A DNA stretch of 64,000 nt from Kribbella sp. VKM Ac-2568 (lineage in GTDB: Bacteria; Actinomycetota; Actinomycetes; Propionibacteriales; Kribbellaceae): positions 310,001-374,000 of the forward strand of contig NZ_SLVF01000001.1 in the NCBI RefSeq assembly GCF_004345365.1, read 5' to 3'. Under the pieces are notes generated by a model. That model had not been told where the DNA came from and ran no database searches. It saw only the letters and a program-made list of their open reading frames with translations. Position 1 is the first letter of the stretch; every line of letters starts with the position of its first letter. Below are positions 33,823 through 42,359 of this stretch, one piece after another. The translations under genes and the position numbers were made by a program.

Positions 33823-34919
33823 CAGATGGTCGAGGCGTGCACGTCCCAGTCGTCCGGCAGGACGGCGGGGATCTGGACAGTGCTGGTGACGTCCACGAAG
33901 GCGCCCGTCTCGATCGACTCGGTGATGGAGGCCATCACGTCGACGACGTGGAAGGCCAGCGCCCCGGTGGCCCGGTGCGGCCGGTCCTCCCGGATCGCCC
34001 GCGCCATGTCCAGTACTCCGGTACCGCGCTCGGCGGACGCCTCGGTGCTGGCGACGGTCTCCCAGTCCTCGCTGCCGCGACGGCGGATCTTGATCTCGCC
34101 GTCGAAGCGGTTCGGGTCCGGCAGAGCCAGGGTCGCGTCCGCGCCGGTGATCTCCACCAGCCCGGCCCGCGGCAACGGCGAGTCGAAGCTGAAGATGCTC
34201 TGCGAGGACTGCCCCGACTCGAACCGGGCGATCGCGGAGACGTGGGTCGGAACCGTCACGTCGAAGTCCGTGCCCTGCAGCGGGCCGGATCCGATCGTGC
34301 GCTTCTCCCGCGACTTGGAGCCGAGCCCGGCGACGGCCGCGACCGGACCGAAGCTCTGCACCAGGGCCGTCAGGTAGTACGGGCCGATGTCGAACAGCGG
34401 GCCCGCGCCCTCCTGGAACAGAAAGGCCGGGTTCGGGTGCCACGACTCCGGGCCGGGGGACTGCATCAGGGTGAGCGCGGTCAGCGGCTCCCCGATGTCA
34501 CCCTTCTCGATGATCCGCCGGGAGGTCTGCAGGCCCGGGCCGAGGAACGTGTCCGGAGCGCAGCCCAGCCGGAGTCCCGCGTCCTGAGCGGTCGCGAGCA
34601 GCTTGAGTCCGCTCTCCTGGTCGAGCGAGAAGGGCTTCTCACTCCACACGTGCTTGCCCGCGGCGACGGCCGCGAGGGCGACCTCGACGTGGGCGAGCGG
34701 GATGGTCAGGTTGACCACGATCTCCACGTCCGGGTGGCTGAGCACCGCCTCGGGACCACCGTGGGCCTCGATGCCGTACTCCTCGGCCTTGGCCTTGGCC
34801 GCCTCCGGCCGCAGGTCCCCGATCGCGACCACCTTCAGGTCGGGGAAGCTCTGCATGCTCTTCAGGTAGGCGTCGGAAATGGTTCCGGCGCCGATCACGC
34901 CTACGCCGACAGCGCTCAT
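33822..34919 (-). CDS. Gfo/Idh/MocA family oxidoreductase
   Basis: 365 residues. The N-terminal Rossmann fold has VGVIGAGTISDAYLKSM, NLTIPLAHVEVALAA and the catalytic-lysine motif SEKPFSL; the C-terminal alpha/beta domain contains LFDIGPYYLTAL with the usual Asp/His-type active-site residues (DIGPYY). It oxidises or reduces a sugar or inositol-like substrate with NAD(P). The gene overlaps the isomerase by four bases (ATGA) on one side and the SGNH esterase by one on the other. With the isomerase it probably converts an unusual sugar to a central intermediate. Confidence 0.92.
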   Translation of the reverse strand: MSAVGVGVIGAGTISDAYLKSMQSFPDLKVVAIGDLRPEAAKAKAEEYGIEAHGGPEAVLSHPDVEIVVNLTIPLAHVEVALAAVAAGKHVWSEKPFSLDQESGLKLLATAQDAGLRLGCAPDTFLGPGLQTSRRIIEKGDIGEPLTALTLMQSPGPESWHPNPAFLFQEGAGPLFDIGPYYLTALVQSFGPVAAVAGLGSKSREKRTIGSGPLQGTDFDVTVPTHVSAIARFESGQSSQSIFSFDSPLPRAGLVEITGADATLALPDPNRFDGEIKIRRRGSEDWETVASTEASAERGTGVLDMARAIREDRPHRATGALAFHVVDVMASITESIETGAFVDVTSTVQIPAVLPDDWDVHASTI

Positions 34920-35662
34920 GCAACATCCTCTCCGGTCAGGTAGGCGAAGCTGCCCGCCACCGCGTCGAAGATCTCGCCCTCGAAGTCGTCGAGCTCGACG
35001 ACCCGCAGCGTGCCCGGAGACGCCTCGAGGATCTCGTTCACGTTGATGGAGCCGGCGCCCACCGCGACCTGCGCCTTGTTGTTCAGGGTGCCGTCGCCGT
35101 CCTTGACGTGCAGCGCCTTGACCCGGTCACCGAGCCGGCCGAGCAGAGCCGGTACGTCGGCGCCGCCGACCGCGGCCCAGTACGTGTCGACCTCGAGGAT
35201 GACGTCGTCGGACAGGTTGTCGGCCAGGATCTCCAGGCCGTGCACCCCGTCGATCACGGACTCCAGCTCGAACTGGTGGTTGTGGTACCCGACCGTGATG
35301 CCGTGGTCGGCCGCCTCCACCGCCGCCTTGTTCAGCGCTTCCGCCGTCGCCTTGATGTCGTCGGCGGACTGCCAGCGCGCCGGGTCGACGTGCGGGTCGA
35401 TCACGGTGGTGATGCCGAGCTTCTTCGCCACCTCGAAGATCGGGCCGGACTCCTCACGCAGCAGACCAGCGTGCGTGGTGGGAGCCGTCAGGCCGTACTT
35501 GGGCAGCGCCTCGGCCAGCTTGTCCGCCAGCCCGACCACACCGAACGGCTCCACCTTGCGGTAGCCGATCTCCGCGATGCGGGCCATCGTGGCGTCGAAG
35601 TCCTCCTCCAGCTTGTACCGGACCGTGTAGAGCTGAAGGGACAGATTGTCCACTGCGACCAT
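34916..35662 (-). CDS. Sugar phosphate isomerase/epimerase (TIM barrel)
   Basis: 248 residues from ATG 35662 with GAGGAGAG upstream. Xylose-isomerase-like TIM-barrel landmarks are QLYTVRYKLEEDF, EIGYRKVEPFG, GYHNHQFELE, ILEVDTYWAAVGGADV and KALHVKDGDG, which supply the Glu/His/Asp metal ligands. It is the first gene of a three-gene operon with a Gfo/Idh oxidoreductase and an SGNH esterase. In this family isomerase plus Gfo/Idh pairs degrade oxidised or keto sugars. The exact substrate is unknown. Confidence 0.9.
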   Translation of the reverse strand: MVAVDNLSLQLYTVRYKLEEDFDATMARIAEIGYRKVEPFGVVGLADKLAEALPKYGLTAPTTHAGLLREESGPIFEVAKKLGITTVIDPHVDPARWQSADDIKATAEALNKAAVEAADHGITVGYHNHQFELESVIDGVHGLEILADNLSDDVILEVDTYWAAVGGADVPALLGRLGDRVKALHVKDGDGTLNNKAQVAVGAGSINVNEILEASPGTLRVVELDDFEGEIFDAVAGSFAYLTGEDVA

Positions 35663-35720
35663 GTTTTCTCTCCTCGTCCCCGAAGCACCCCGCTGCCCGG
35701 GAGGCACTCCGGCCGACCTA

Positions 35721-35740
35721 GCCGAACCGGTTAAGTAACT
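35721..35740. promoter_or_regulatory. AACCGGTT operator candidate upstream of the isomerase operon
   Basis: GCCGAACCGGTTAAGTAACT contains the perfect 8-bp palindrome AACCGGTT (35725-35732), about 60 bases before the isomerase ATG. LacI-family sites are built on a central CG inside such palindromes. The mannosidase promoter has the related GACCGGTT. Confidence 0.5.
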
Positions 35741-36227
35741 CGCCGCAGCGTATCCCACCACCCCACCCCCAGGCCACCCCAAAACCACCCACTGAGCCGT
35801 CTCCACCCCCGAAGGCAAGCGCTTACCCGCCTCGCCCTCCGGTCGAGGGCCACCCCCCGTCCTCATCCGACAGGGCTGACGCGCCTGGCCTCCGGATCTC
35901 CTCGGCCTCGGTGGCGGCGACCCCAGCCGCCGCACGCTGTCGAGTCGTGGATTTGGGGAACCGGCAACCGCCTGCCAGCAACCGGGATCCACGACTGAGC
36001 GAGCACTCACCGGCTAAGACGCACTGGCCGGCGGGGCACGCCAAGCACTTTGTGCACCACCGGAGTACGGCACCCGGCCAGCGGCACTCATGTGATGCAC
36101 AAGGTGGCAGATCCAGGAACGTGATGGGCCGCAATGACACCATCGACCGGTCGGTCGCCGAAACCCTCCCACTCTTCTGGCGCTTCATCGCCGAGAAGTA
36201 CGGCATCCACCCCCCGATCCCTGGCAG
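35741..36227. other. Gene-poor stretch with an AAGCGCTT palindrome
   Basis: About 490 bases without a convincing gene. GGCAAGCGCTTACC around 35814-35827 holds the palindrome AAGCGCTT (35817-35824), another LacI-type half-site pair. A plus-strand frame ending at 36231 closes with MGRNDTIDRSVAETLPLFWRF and similar sequence from an ATG at 36124; it could be a short remnant protein, but I do not recognise it and it has no Shine-Dalgarno. Confidence 0.4.
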
Positions 36228-36510
36228 CTAGTCGCTGGAGGCTGGGGCGAAGTAGTCGGTGAGCGTCTCGGTCGGCCAGGACGGTTGGGTGACCGAGCCG
36301 CGGGGGCCGAACTCTGCGAACCAGAGCTTGATGTCGAGGACGGGAGTGCCGTCGACGGCGTCGAGGTCTTCTACGTGGAGGTCCAGGCCATCGACCTTGA
36401 GTAGACGGCAGCGGGAGACGCCCAGCCAGTTGGTACGGCGCATGTTGAGGTGGCCGAAGATGCCTACCTCGGGCCAGTCCGGGTTGTCGCGGGGGCGGTG
36501 GGCGCGGGGT
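36228..36510 (-). pseudogene. trmO: TrmO-like tRNA methyltransferase, C-terminal fragment
   Basis: On the minus strand one frame reads DNPDWPEVGIFGHLNMRR, then NWLGVSRCRLLKVDGLDL, VEDLDAVDGTPVLDIKLW and EFGPRG before TAG at 36228. These are landmarks of the TrmO/YaeB family, which methylates threonylcarbamoyl-adenosine 37 of tRNA-Thr. The N-terminal half is missing: the frame meets no start and the sequence changes character at about 36510, where the LacI promoter begins. About 90 of the usual 150-240 residues remain, so it is a broken gene. An internal ATG at 36443 would give only 71 residues. Confidence 0.75.
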
Positions 36511-36643
36511 TTGTTTGATCAAAACGGGTTGCTCTGAGTAGGGGAGAGCGGTTACCTGTGGACAGGGTGTAGGCGGGAGGTCGCAGAATGGGGGAGGGCC
36601 GGGTCGCCGTCACGGTCCGGGTTGCCTGTTGAAGGAGGCCGTT

Positions 36644-37672
36644 GTGGCCCGCATCACCATCAAGGAGATCGCCAGACGGGCCGGCGTCTCCAAAGGCGCG
36701 GTGTCGTATGCGCTGAACAACCAGCCGGGGGTGTCCGAGGCGACCCGGGCGCGGGTGCTCAAGGTCGCCGAGGAGTTGGAGTGGGTGCCGAACCGGGCTG
36801 CCCGGCAACTCTCGGCCGCGCGGAGCGAGACCTTCGGGCTGGTGCTGGCGCGGACCGCGAAGACCCTCAGCGAGGAGTCTTTCTACATGGGCTTCGTCGG
36901 GGGCGTGGAGTCCGTTCTGAGCGAGAAGTCATACGCGCTCGCGCTCCAGGTCGTGCCCAGTCTCGACGAGGAGATGGCGACGTACCGGAAGTGGGCCGCG
37001 GAGCGCCGGGTGGACGGGGTGCTCGTGGTCGATCTGCGAGTCGCCGATCCGCGGATCCCGCTGCTGCGGAGGCTCGACTTGCCGGCGGTACTGGTCGGTG
37101 ATCCGGCGCTGGCCGACGGGATGACGTGTGTGTGGACCGACGGGACGACCGCAATGGAGGCCGCTGTCGGCCACGTCGCGGAGCTCGGGCACCGGGAGAT
37201 CGCTCGGGTGGCCGGGCCGCCGGAGCACGGGCATGTGTGGATCCGGGATCAGGCCTTCGCCGCGGCCAGCCATCGGCTTGGGCTGGATGCGCGGGTGCTG
37301 CACACGGACTTCTCCGGCGAGGAAGGCGCGGCAGCGACCCGCGAGTTGATGGCGAACGACGACCGGCCGACGGCGATCATCTACGACAATGACCTGATGG
37401 CCGTCGCCGGGTTGTCCGTCGTGAACGGCCTGGGGTTGAAGTCGCCCGACGACGTCACGATGGTCGCGTGGGACGACTCGACCCTGTGCCGGCTGACCCA
37501 CCCGACCCTGACCGCGATGAGCCACAACATCGTTGCCTACGGCGCCGAAGTCACCCAGCGGCTGTTCGACCTGCTCGACGGCGCGCTACCCGCCGCGCAC
37601 CTCTACTCGACGCCCGCCCTGGTGGTGCGGGAGAGCTCCGGCCCGCCTAACCGACAGCCGCGGTCCGCCTAA
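36644..37672 (+). CDS. LacI family transcriptional regulator
   Basis: 342 residues from GTG 36644, which has AAGGAGG six bases upstream; a TTG at 36629 lies within that ribosome binding site and is unlikely. The DNA-binding domain (ITIKEIARRAGVSKGAVSYA, then RARVLKVAEELEWVPNRAAR with the hinge) is followed by a periplasmic-binding-protein-like sensor (LVVDLRVADPRIPLLRRLDL, GHREIARVAG, IIYDNDLMAVAGL). It should repress sugar genes until its effector binds. Nearest candidates are the isomerase operon and the beta-mannosidase, which share ACCGGTT sites. TTTGATCAAA lies in its own upstream region near 36516. Confidence 0.92.
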   Translation: MARITIKEIARRAGVSKGAVSYALNNQPGVSEATRARVLKVAEELEWVPNRAARQLSAARSETFGLVLARTAKTLSEESFYMGFVGGVESVLSEKSYALALQVVPSLDEEMATYRKWAAERRVDGVLVVDLRVADPRIPLLRRLDLPAVLVGDPALADGMTCVWTDGTTAMEAAVGHVAELGHREIARVAGPPEHGHVWIRDQAFAAASHRLGLDARVLHTDFSGEEGAAATRELMANDDRPTAIIYDNDLMAVAGLSVVNGLGLKSPDDVTMVAWDDSTLCRLTHPTLTAMSHNIVAYGAEVTQRLFDLLDGALPAAHLYSTPALVVRESSGPPNRQPRSA

Positions 37673-37686
37673 CCGATAGCCGCGGC
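37643..37686. repeat. 22-nt tandem repeat at the lacI / oxidoreductase junction
   Basis: Two 22-base units (37643-37664 and 37665-37686) differ at two positions; each reads CCGCCTAACCGAYAGCCGCG plus two bases. They cover the end of the LacI gene and the end of the convergent oxidoreductase gene, whose stops overlap. Since 22 is not a multiple of three, the duplication shifted the LacI frame and moved its stop into the second copy. Confidence 0.85.
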
Positions 37687-39771
37687 CGCAGTCACCTTCA
37701 CCGGTACGCCGTTCAGGGCGGCCGTACCGGCGAGGGTGTCCGTTAGGTCGGCATCGGTCACGTCGTTCGCACTCGCCCCGGCCACCTGGTTCGCGATCGT
37801 CAGCCGCGCACCGGGCCGTCCATGACCGAACCCGTGCGGCAGGCTCACCACTCCAGGCATCATGTCCTCGCTGGCAGCGACCTCCACGTCGACGGATCCC
37901 GCCGCCGAGCTGACATGCACCAGCTGACCGTCCTTGAGATCATGCGACAGAAGGTCGTCCGGATTCATCAACAACTGATGCCGCGGCTTGCCCTTCACCA
38001 GCCGAGCCGAGTTGTGCATCCACGAGTTGTTGCTGCGTAGGTGCCGTCGCCCGATCAGCACCAACCCGTTGCTCCCAGCAAGCAAGAACGCCGACAGCCG
38101 AGGCAGATCGTCGAGAATCATCCGCTGGGCAAGGTCGATCCGCTTCGTCTTGTTGCGAAGGGCGCCTGGCAGGGCAGGCTGCAACGGCCCGAGGTCGATC
38201 CCGCCCGGCGACTTCCGCAACCTGCCCACGGACAACCGGTACGGCCCGATCCGCAGTCCCAGGTCGACGACCCGCTTCGGCGACAACCGCAGCCGCGCCG
38301 ACGCGATCACCTTGCGCCGGCGTCTCGGCGTACGGCGTAACAGAGCGAGGCCGAGTCCGCGGAAGATCTCCCAGTCGTGCCGGGCCTCCGGCGGACGAGG
38401 GAGTACGGCGTCGTTCCAGCGGGCCGTGTTCCGTACGGCGAGCTGGTGGAATGCCAGGTCGTAGTGATCCCGTTCGAGCGGTGGCGTCGGGGGCAGGATC
38501 ACGTCCGCGTGCCGGGTGGTCTCGTTGATGTACGGGTCGACGCAGACCATGAAGTCGAGCGTGCCCAGGGCCTCGTCGAGCTTGCGGCCGTTCGGCGTGG
38601 AGAGCACCGGGTTGCCCGCGATGGTCACCATCGCCCGGATCTGGCCGTCGCCCGGCGTCAGGATCTCCTCGGCCATCACGGATGCGGGCAGTTCGCCGCC
38701 GAACTCGGGCAGTCCGCGCACCCGGCTCTTCCAGACGCCGATGTGGCCGCGGGCGATCCCGCGCAGGGTGTCCACGGCCGGCCGCGGGATCATCGTGCCG
38801 CCTGGCCGGTCGAGGTTGCCGGTGATGATGTTGAGCACCTGCACCGCCCACTGGCAAACCGCGCCGAACTGCTGGGTGGAGACGCCGACTCGTCCGTAGC
38901 AGGCGGCCTTGTCGGCGCCGGCGAACTCGCGCGCGATCCGGCGGATGGTGTCCGCGTCGATCCCCGTCACCGGCGCCGCCCGCTCGGGCGTCCACTCGCG
39001 CGTCGCCGCCGTCACCGCATCCAGCCCGTCGACGTACTGCGCGGGCCTGGCGTGACCGTCGGCGATCACCTGATGGATCAGCGCGAGCAGGAATGCCGCG
39101 TCCGTACCGGGCCGGACGAAGTGGTGCTCGTCCGCCACGGCCGCGGTCTCGCTCCGGCGCGGGTCGATCACGACCACCCGGCCGCCGCGCTTCTGGACCT
39201 CCTTGAGCCGCCGGCCGAACCCCGGCGCGGTCATCATGCTGCCGTTGGAGGCGAGCGGGTTCGCGCCGAGCATCAGCAGGTACGACGTACGGTCGATGTC
39301 CGCGACCGGGACCATCAACTGGTGCCCGTAGAGGAGGTGTGACGCCAGCATGTGCGGCAGTTGGTCGACCGAGGTGGCGCTGAACCGGTTGCGGGTCCTG
39401 AGCTGCCGGACGGCCGTCGGCATGTGCGTCAGCGCCCCGAGGCTGTGGACGTTGGGGTTGCCCAGGTAGACCCCGACGGAGTTCTTCCCGTGCTCCTTCT
39501 GGATCCCGGTCAGCTGGGCGGCGACCAACTCGTACGCCTCGTCCCAGCCGAGCTCCTCCCACCCGTCGGCGGTACGGCGTACCGGGGTGGTCAGGCGGTC
39601 CGGGTCCTCCTGGAGGTCGCGCAACGCGACCGCCTTCGGGCAGATGTGGCCCCGCGACAACGGGTCCGACTCGTCGCCCCGGATGTCCGTGACGTGGCCG
39701 TCCTCCACCGTCACGAGCACGCCGCAGATGGCTTCACACAGATTGCACGAGGTCCTCCGCACGGTCGCCAT
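37669..39771 (-). CDS. Molybdopterin-dependent oxidoreductase with [4Fe-4S] cluster
   Basis: 700 residues of the DMSO reductase superfamily. The N-terminal cluster motif is CNLCEAICG with the fourth Cys in GHICPKA (about residues 8-50). The molybdopterin domains show LLMLGANPLASNGSM, VVVIDPRRSETA, GNLDRPGGTM and MVTIAGNPVLSTP, and the C-terminal barrel has MNPDDLLSHDLKDGQ and SLPHGFGH. It resembles formate dehydrogenase or nitrate reductase-like cytosolic proteins, but no electron-transfer partner is adjacent, and I cannot name the substrate. No Tat signal. It needs molybdate, for which modABC lies at 53-56 kb. It is convergent with lacI, overlapping by four bases. Confidence 0.9.
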   Translation of the reverse strand: MATVRRTSCNLCEAICGVLVTVEDGHVTDIRGDESDPLSRGHICPKAVALRDLQEDPDRLTTPVRRTADGWEELGWDEAYELVAAQLTGIQKEHGKNSVGVYLGNPNVHSLGALTHMPTAVRQLRTRNRFSATSVDQLPHMLASHLLYGHQLMVPVADIDRTSYLLMLGANPLASNGSMMTAPGFGRRLKEVQKRGGRVVVIDPRRSETAAVADEHHFVRPGTDAAFLLALIHQVIADGHARPAQYVDGLDAVTAATREWTPERAAPVTGIDADTIRRIAREFAGADKAACYGRVGVSTQQFGAVCQWAVQVLNIITGNLDRPGGTMIPRPAVDTLRGIARGHIGVWKSRVRGLPEFGGELPASVMAEEILTPGDGQIRAMVTIAGNPVLSTPNGRKLDEALGTLDFMVCVDPYINETTRHADVILPPTPPLERDHYDLAFHQLAVRNTARWNDAVLPRPPEARHDWEIFRGLGLALLRRTPRRRRKVIASARLRLSPKRVVDLGLRIGPYRLSVGRLRKSPGGIDLGPLQPALPGALRNKTKRIDLAQRMILDDLPRLSAFLLAGSNGLVLIGRRHLRSNNSWMHNSARLVKGKPRHQLLMNPDDLLSHDLKDGQLVHVSSAAGSVDVEVAASEDMMPGVVSLPHGFGHGRPGARLTIANQVAGASANDVTDADLTDTLAGTAALNGVPVKVTAAAAIG

Positions 39772-39807
39772 CCAGTCAAACTACCCTTGGGTAGCAGGGA
39801 CCACTAG

Positions 39808-40326
39808 TCACTCGAAGCGGGCCTCGTCGAGGCGGCCGAGGATGGCGTCGACGGTTTCGTGCGGGGAGAGGTCGGAGTTGTCGAGCCAGAGCCCGCGGCG
39901 CGGGGTGAAGGCGTGCAGCTCGTAGTCGAGCTCGTCGACCGAGTGCTCGTACCCCGAGCCGAGGCGGTTCGAGATCACGTCCGGTCGCGGGGTCAGTACG
40001 ACGAGGTACCGCGGCCGGGTCTGGATGCCGTCGAGGAACTCACGCAGCAGTTCGCCGATCACCACGTCCTGCAGTACGACGGTGAACCCGGCCTGGGCGT
40101 AGCCGTCGGCAGCTTGGCAGGCCAGCCGGTACCTGAGCTTGAGCTGCTTCTGCGCCTCGACGCCGTTCTCGATGGCCGAGGAGGCCTGGCCGCTGACGAT
40201 CATCCGGCGGAACACGTCGCCGCGCAGGTGGACGCCGTACTGGAAACGCTCGGCGAGCAACTGGGAGACGGTGGACTTCCCGGCCGCCGTGATCCCGCTG
40301 ACGACGATCACCCCCTCGGTCTCCAT
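39808..40326 (-). CDS. P-loop kinase-like ATPase
   Basis: 172 residues from ATG 40326; an ATG at 40374 would add 16 residues and remains possible. Walker A is SGITAAGKSTVSQLL (residues about 10-24). A following RGDVFRRMIVSG and a C-terminal LTPRPDVISNR with conserved Arg/Asp fit small nucleoside or antibiotic kinases of the AAA/chloramphenicol-phosphotransferase-like group. It probably phosphorylates a small molecule. No partner gene is evident; the gene is convergent with nothing and lies 36 bases from the oxidoreductase start, whose TTGGGTAG-type spacer (39780-39800) contains a small palindrome. Confidence 0.75.
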   Translation of the reverse strand: METEGVIVVSGITAAGKSTVSQLLAERFQYGVHLRGDVFRRMIVSGQASSAIENGVEAQKQLKLRYRLACQAADGYAQAGFTVVLQDVVIGELLREFLDGIQTRPRYLVVLTPRPDVISNRLGSGYEHSVDELDYELHAFTPRRGLWLDNSDLSPHETVDAILGRLDEARFE

Positions 40327-40408
40327 GAGGGGATCGTGCCACGCAGGACAAGCTTTTAGTGAGGCCTCGTCCATTCTTGTCTTTAGTCGGACATAGCGAG
40401 CCCGCTCG

Positions 40409-41008
40409 TCAAGCGCGCAACGATTCCAGGTGCGCGCCGAGGATCGCGCGGACGCGGGCCGGTGTGGTGTGGTCCGGCTGGATCGACGCGTGCATCGCGA
40501 GGCCGTCGATCAGGGCGTGCAGACGCTCCACCTCGAGGTCCTCGTCGAGGTCGTCCCGTACTGCGTCCGCCTCGGCCAGGCTGGTGACCAGGGACCGGCA
40601 GAGGTCGCGCAGACCGTCCTGGACCGGCCCGAGGTGTTCGCGCAGCCCGCCGGCGCCCGACTCGGCCTGGGCCTGCGCCATGAACGACAGCCAGATGTCG
40701 AACTCGGCCTGCCGCTCCTCGTCCAGCGGGATCACCTCCTCGAGGTACCGCAGCACGATCTCGGTGATGGTGCCCTCGTGCTGGAGCGCGCTGATCCGGT
40801 CCCGGACGCGGCGGGAGACCAGGTCCATCGCGAAGCTGATCAGCCCGTCCTGGTCCGGGAAGTAGTACCGCACGGCGCCGGCCGACCAGCCCGCCTCGGC
40901 GGCGACGGTGCGGACCGAGGCGGCGCGGATGCCGTCGCGGCGGACCACCCGCCACAGCGCCCGGGCGATCTCCTCGCGGCGGGCCTCGTGATCGACGATC
41001 TTGGGCAT
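40409..41008 (-). CDS. TetR family transcriptional regulator
   Basis: 199 residues. TetR domain: REEIARALWRVVRRDG, then RTVAAEAGWSAGAVRYYFPD (about 10-57). The C-terminal region (LDEERQAEFDIWLSFMAQAQ ... LIDGLAMHASIQPD) matches the BetI-like C-terminal domain. ATG 41008 faces a membrane protein gene at 41078 with a strong palindrome between, so it probably represses both itself and that gene. A small hairpin (GCGAGC/GCTCG around 40391-40404) follows its stop. Confidence 0.93.
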   Translation of the reverse strand: MPKIVDHEARREEIARALWRVVRRDGIRAASVRTVAAEAGWSAGAVRYYFPDQDGLISFAMDLVSRRVRDRISALQHEGTITEIVLRYLEEVIPLDEERQAEFDIWLSFMAQAQAESGAGGLREHLGPVQDGLRDLCRSLVTSLAEADAVRDDLDEDLEVERLHALIDGLAMHASIQPDHTTPARVRAILGAHLESLRA

Positions 41009-41018
41009 CTGCTCTTTT

Positions 41019-41034
41019 TAGCACACGTGTGTTA
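41019..41034. promoter_or_regulatory. TetR operator palindrome
   Basis: TAGCACACGTGTGTTA has a perfect 10-bp core CACACGTGTG (41022-41031) and matching TA/TA outer bases with one mismatch. It lies 11 bases before the TetR ATG and 44 before the membrane protein start, exactly where a TetR dimer could block both promoters. Confidence 0.75.
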
Positions 41035-41077
41035 TGGTCGATCGAGAAAACACGATCGTACTAAATACGAGGGGAAG

Positions 41078-41656
41078 GTGGACGCCGTGCTGCTCGCAGT
41101 GATCGCCGCCTGTGAGATCGGCTTCTGGGTCCTGCTCGCCGCCGGGATGATCGCGCGGTACGGGTTCCGGCTGCCCAGGCTGGGCATGGCGTTGCTGATG
41201 GCCGTCCCGCTGGTCGACGTGGTGATGCTGGTCGCCAGCGTGATCGACATCCGCCTGGGCGGTGAGCCGTCGTTCAAGCACTCACTGGCCGCGATCTTCA
41301 TCGGGGTCAGCGTCGGCTTCGGCCACCAGACGCTCAAGTGGGCGGACGGCTGGGCGGCGTACCGGTTCGCCGGCGGGCCGCGGCCGGTCAAGCTGCGCAA
41401 GGGGACCCGGGCGAAGGCCCTGCAGGAGCGCCACGGCTGGTACCGGCACGTGCTCGCGTACGGCGTCGGTGTCGGGGTGATGGTTGCTCTCGGCCTGCTG
41501 TCCGGCCAGGGGTACGACGCGTTGCTGGGGCCGGCCTGGACCTGGACCATCGTGCTGGTGATCGACGGCTTCGTCTCCTTCAGCTACGGCGGCAGCCTCG
41601 AAGAGGACGTCGACGAGGACGAGCCGTGCATGGTCGAGCAGAAGCAGAACGTCTGA
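41078..41656 (+). CDS. Integral membrane protein controlled by adjacent TetR
   Basis: 192 residues from GTG 41078 (GAGGGGAAG just upstream; GTG 41087 is the alternative). Five hydrophobic helices at about residues 3-22, 31-53, 66-85, 120-141 and 148-168. A basic cytoplasmic loop (KLRKGTRAKALQERHGW) separates helices three and four, and the C-terminus is acidic (LEEDVDEDEPC). I do not recognise a named family. A transporter or membrane modulator induced by a TetR ligand is the simplest reading, but five helices and no known signature leave function open. Confidence 0.75.
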   Translation: MDAVLLAVIAACEIGFWVLLAAGMIARYGFRLPRLGMALLMAVPLVDVVMLVASVIDIRLGGEPSFKHSLAAIFIGVSVGFGHQTLKWADGWAAYRFAGGPRPVKLRKGTRAKALQERHGWYRHVLAYGVGVGVMVALGLLSGQGYDALLGPAWTWTIVLVIDGFVSFSYGGSLEEDVDEDEPCMVEQKQNV

Positions 41657-41711
41657 GCGACAACGCCGAAGATCCGGCCCGGACCCGTCCGGAACCCGTA
41701 CATTGACGGAC

Positions 41712-42359
41712 ATGACGAAGTCCGTGGCAGGGCGGGTCTGGTTCGGTGTCACCGCGCTGGTGGTTGCGCTCGGCATCGTGGTCCAGTTGTTCGTGACCGC
41801 GAACGGCACCGAGGGTTTCTACCCGGACAACCCGGAGCGCGTGCTCAATGTGTTCGCCTACTTCACCATCCAGTCCAACCTGCTGCTCGGGGCGACCTGT
41901 CTGCTGCTGGCGATGGATCCCGACCGGCCGCGGGGGGTGGTGTTCCGGACGCTCCGGCTCAACGGAGTTCTCTGCATCGCGGTGACCGGCATCGTCTACC
42001 ACCTGGTGCTGGCCGCGACCGATGAGCTGTCCGGCTGGGGCGCCTTCACGAATGTCCTGGTCCACACTGTCACCCCGCTGCTCGGCGTACTGGGGTGGCT
42101 GCTGTTCGGGCCGCGGCGGCAGACCGACGGCCGGATCGTCGCCTGGTCGATCGTGTACCCGCTGCTCTGGCTGGCCTTCACGTTGATCCGCGGCGAGGGG
42201 ACCGGGTTCTACCCCTACCCGTTCACCGATGTCAGCCTGCACGGCTACGGGCAGGTCCTGCTGAACTGTCTGCTCGTCGCGCTACTGTTCCTGGCGCTGG
42301 CGGCCGGGGCCACCTTCCTCGATCGCCGGATAGGCCAGAAGACCCCCGTTGAGAGGTAG
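41712..42359 (+). CDS. Pr6Pr family membrane protein
   Basis: 215 residues with six helices. Landmarks are FFTIQSNLL-like FAYFTIQSNLLLGATC after helix one, VTGIVYHLVLA, HTVTPLLGVLGWLLFGPRR, IVYPLLWLAFTLIRG and FYPYPFTDV, all typical of Pr6Pr (FAR-17a/AIG1-like) proteins. Eukaryotic relatives hydrolyse fatty acid esters of hydroxy fatty acids with a Thr/His pair; whether the bacterial members do is unknown. ATG 41712 chosen over TTG 41703. Its TAG overlaps the GTG of the methyltransferase gene by one base, so they are co-translated. Confidence 0.88.
   Translation: MTKSVAGRVWFGVTALVVALGIVVQLFVTANGTEGFYPDNPERVLNVFAYFTIQSNLLLGATCLLLAMDPDRPRGVVFRTLRLNGVLCIAVTGIVYHLVLAATDELSGWGAFTNVLVHTVTPLLGVLGWLLFGPRRQTDGRIVAWSIVYPLLWLAFTLIRGEGTGFYPYPFTDVSLHGYGQVLLNCLLVALLFLALAAGATFLDRRIGQKTPVER

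Noticed and set aside
36088..36522. A 144-residue minus-strand frame over the trmO remnant
   Set aside because: It is a shifted frame over the recognisable TrmO fragment and has Pro/Arg-rich shadow composition.
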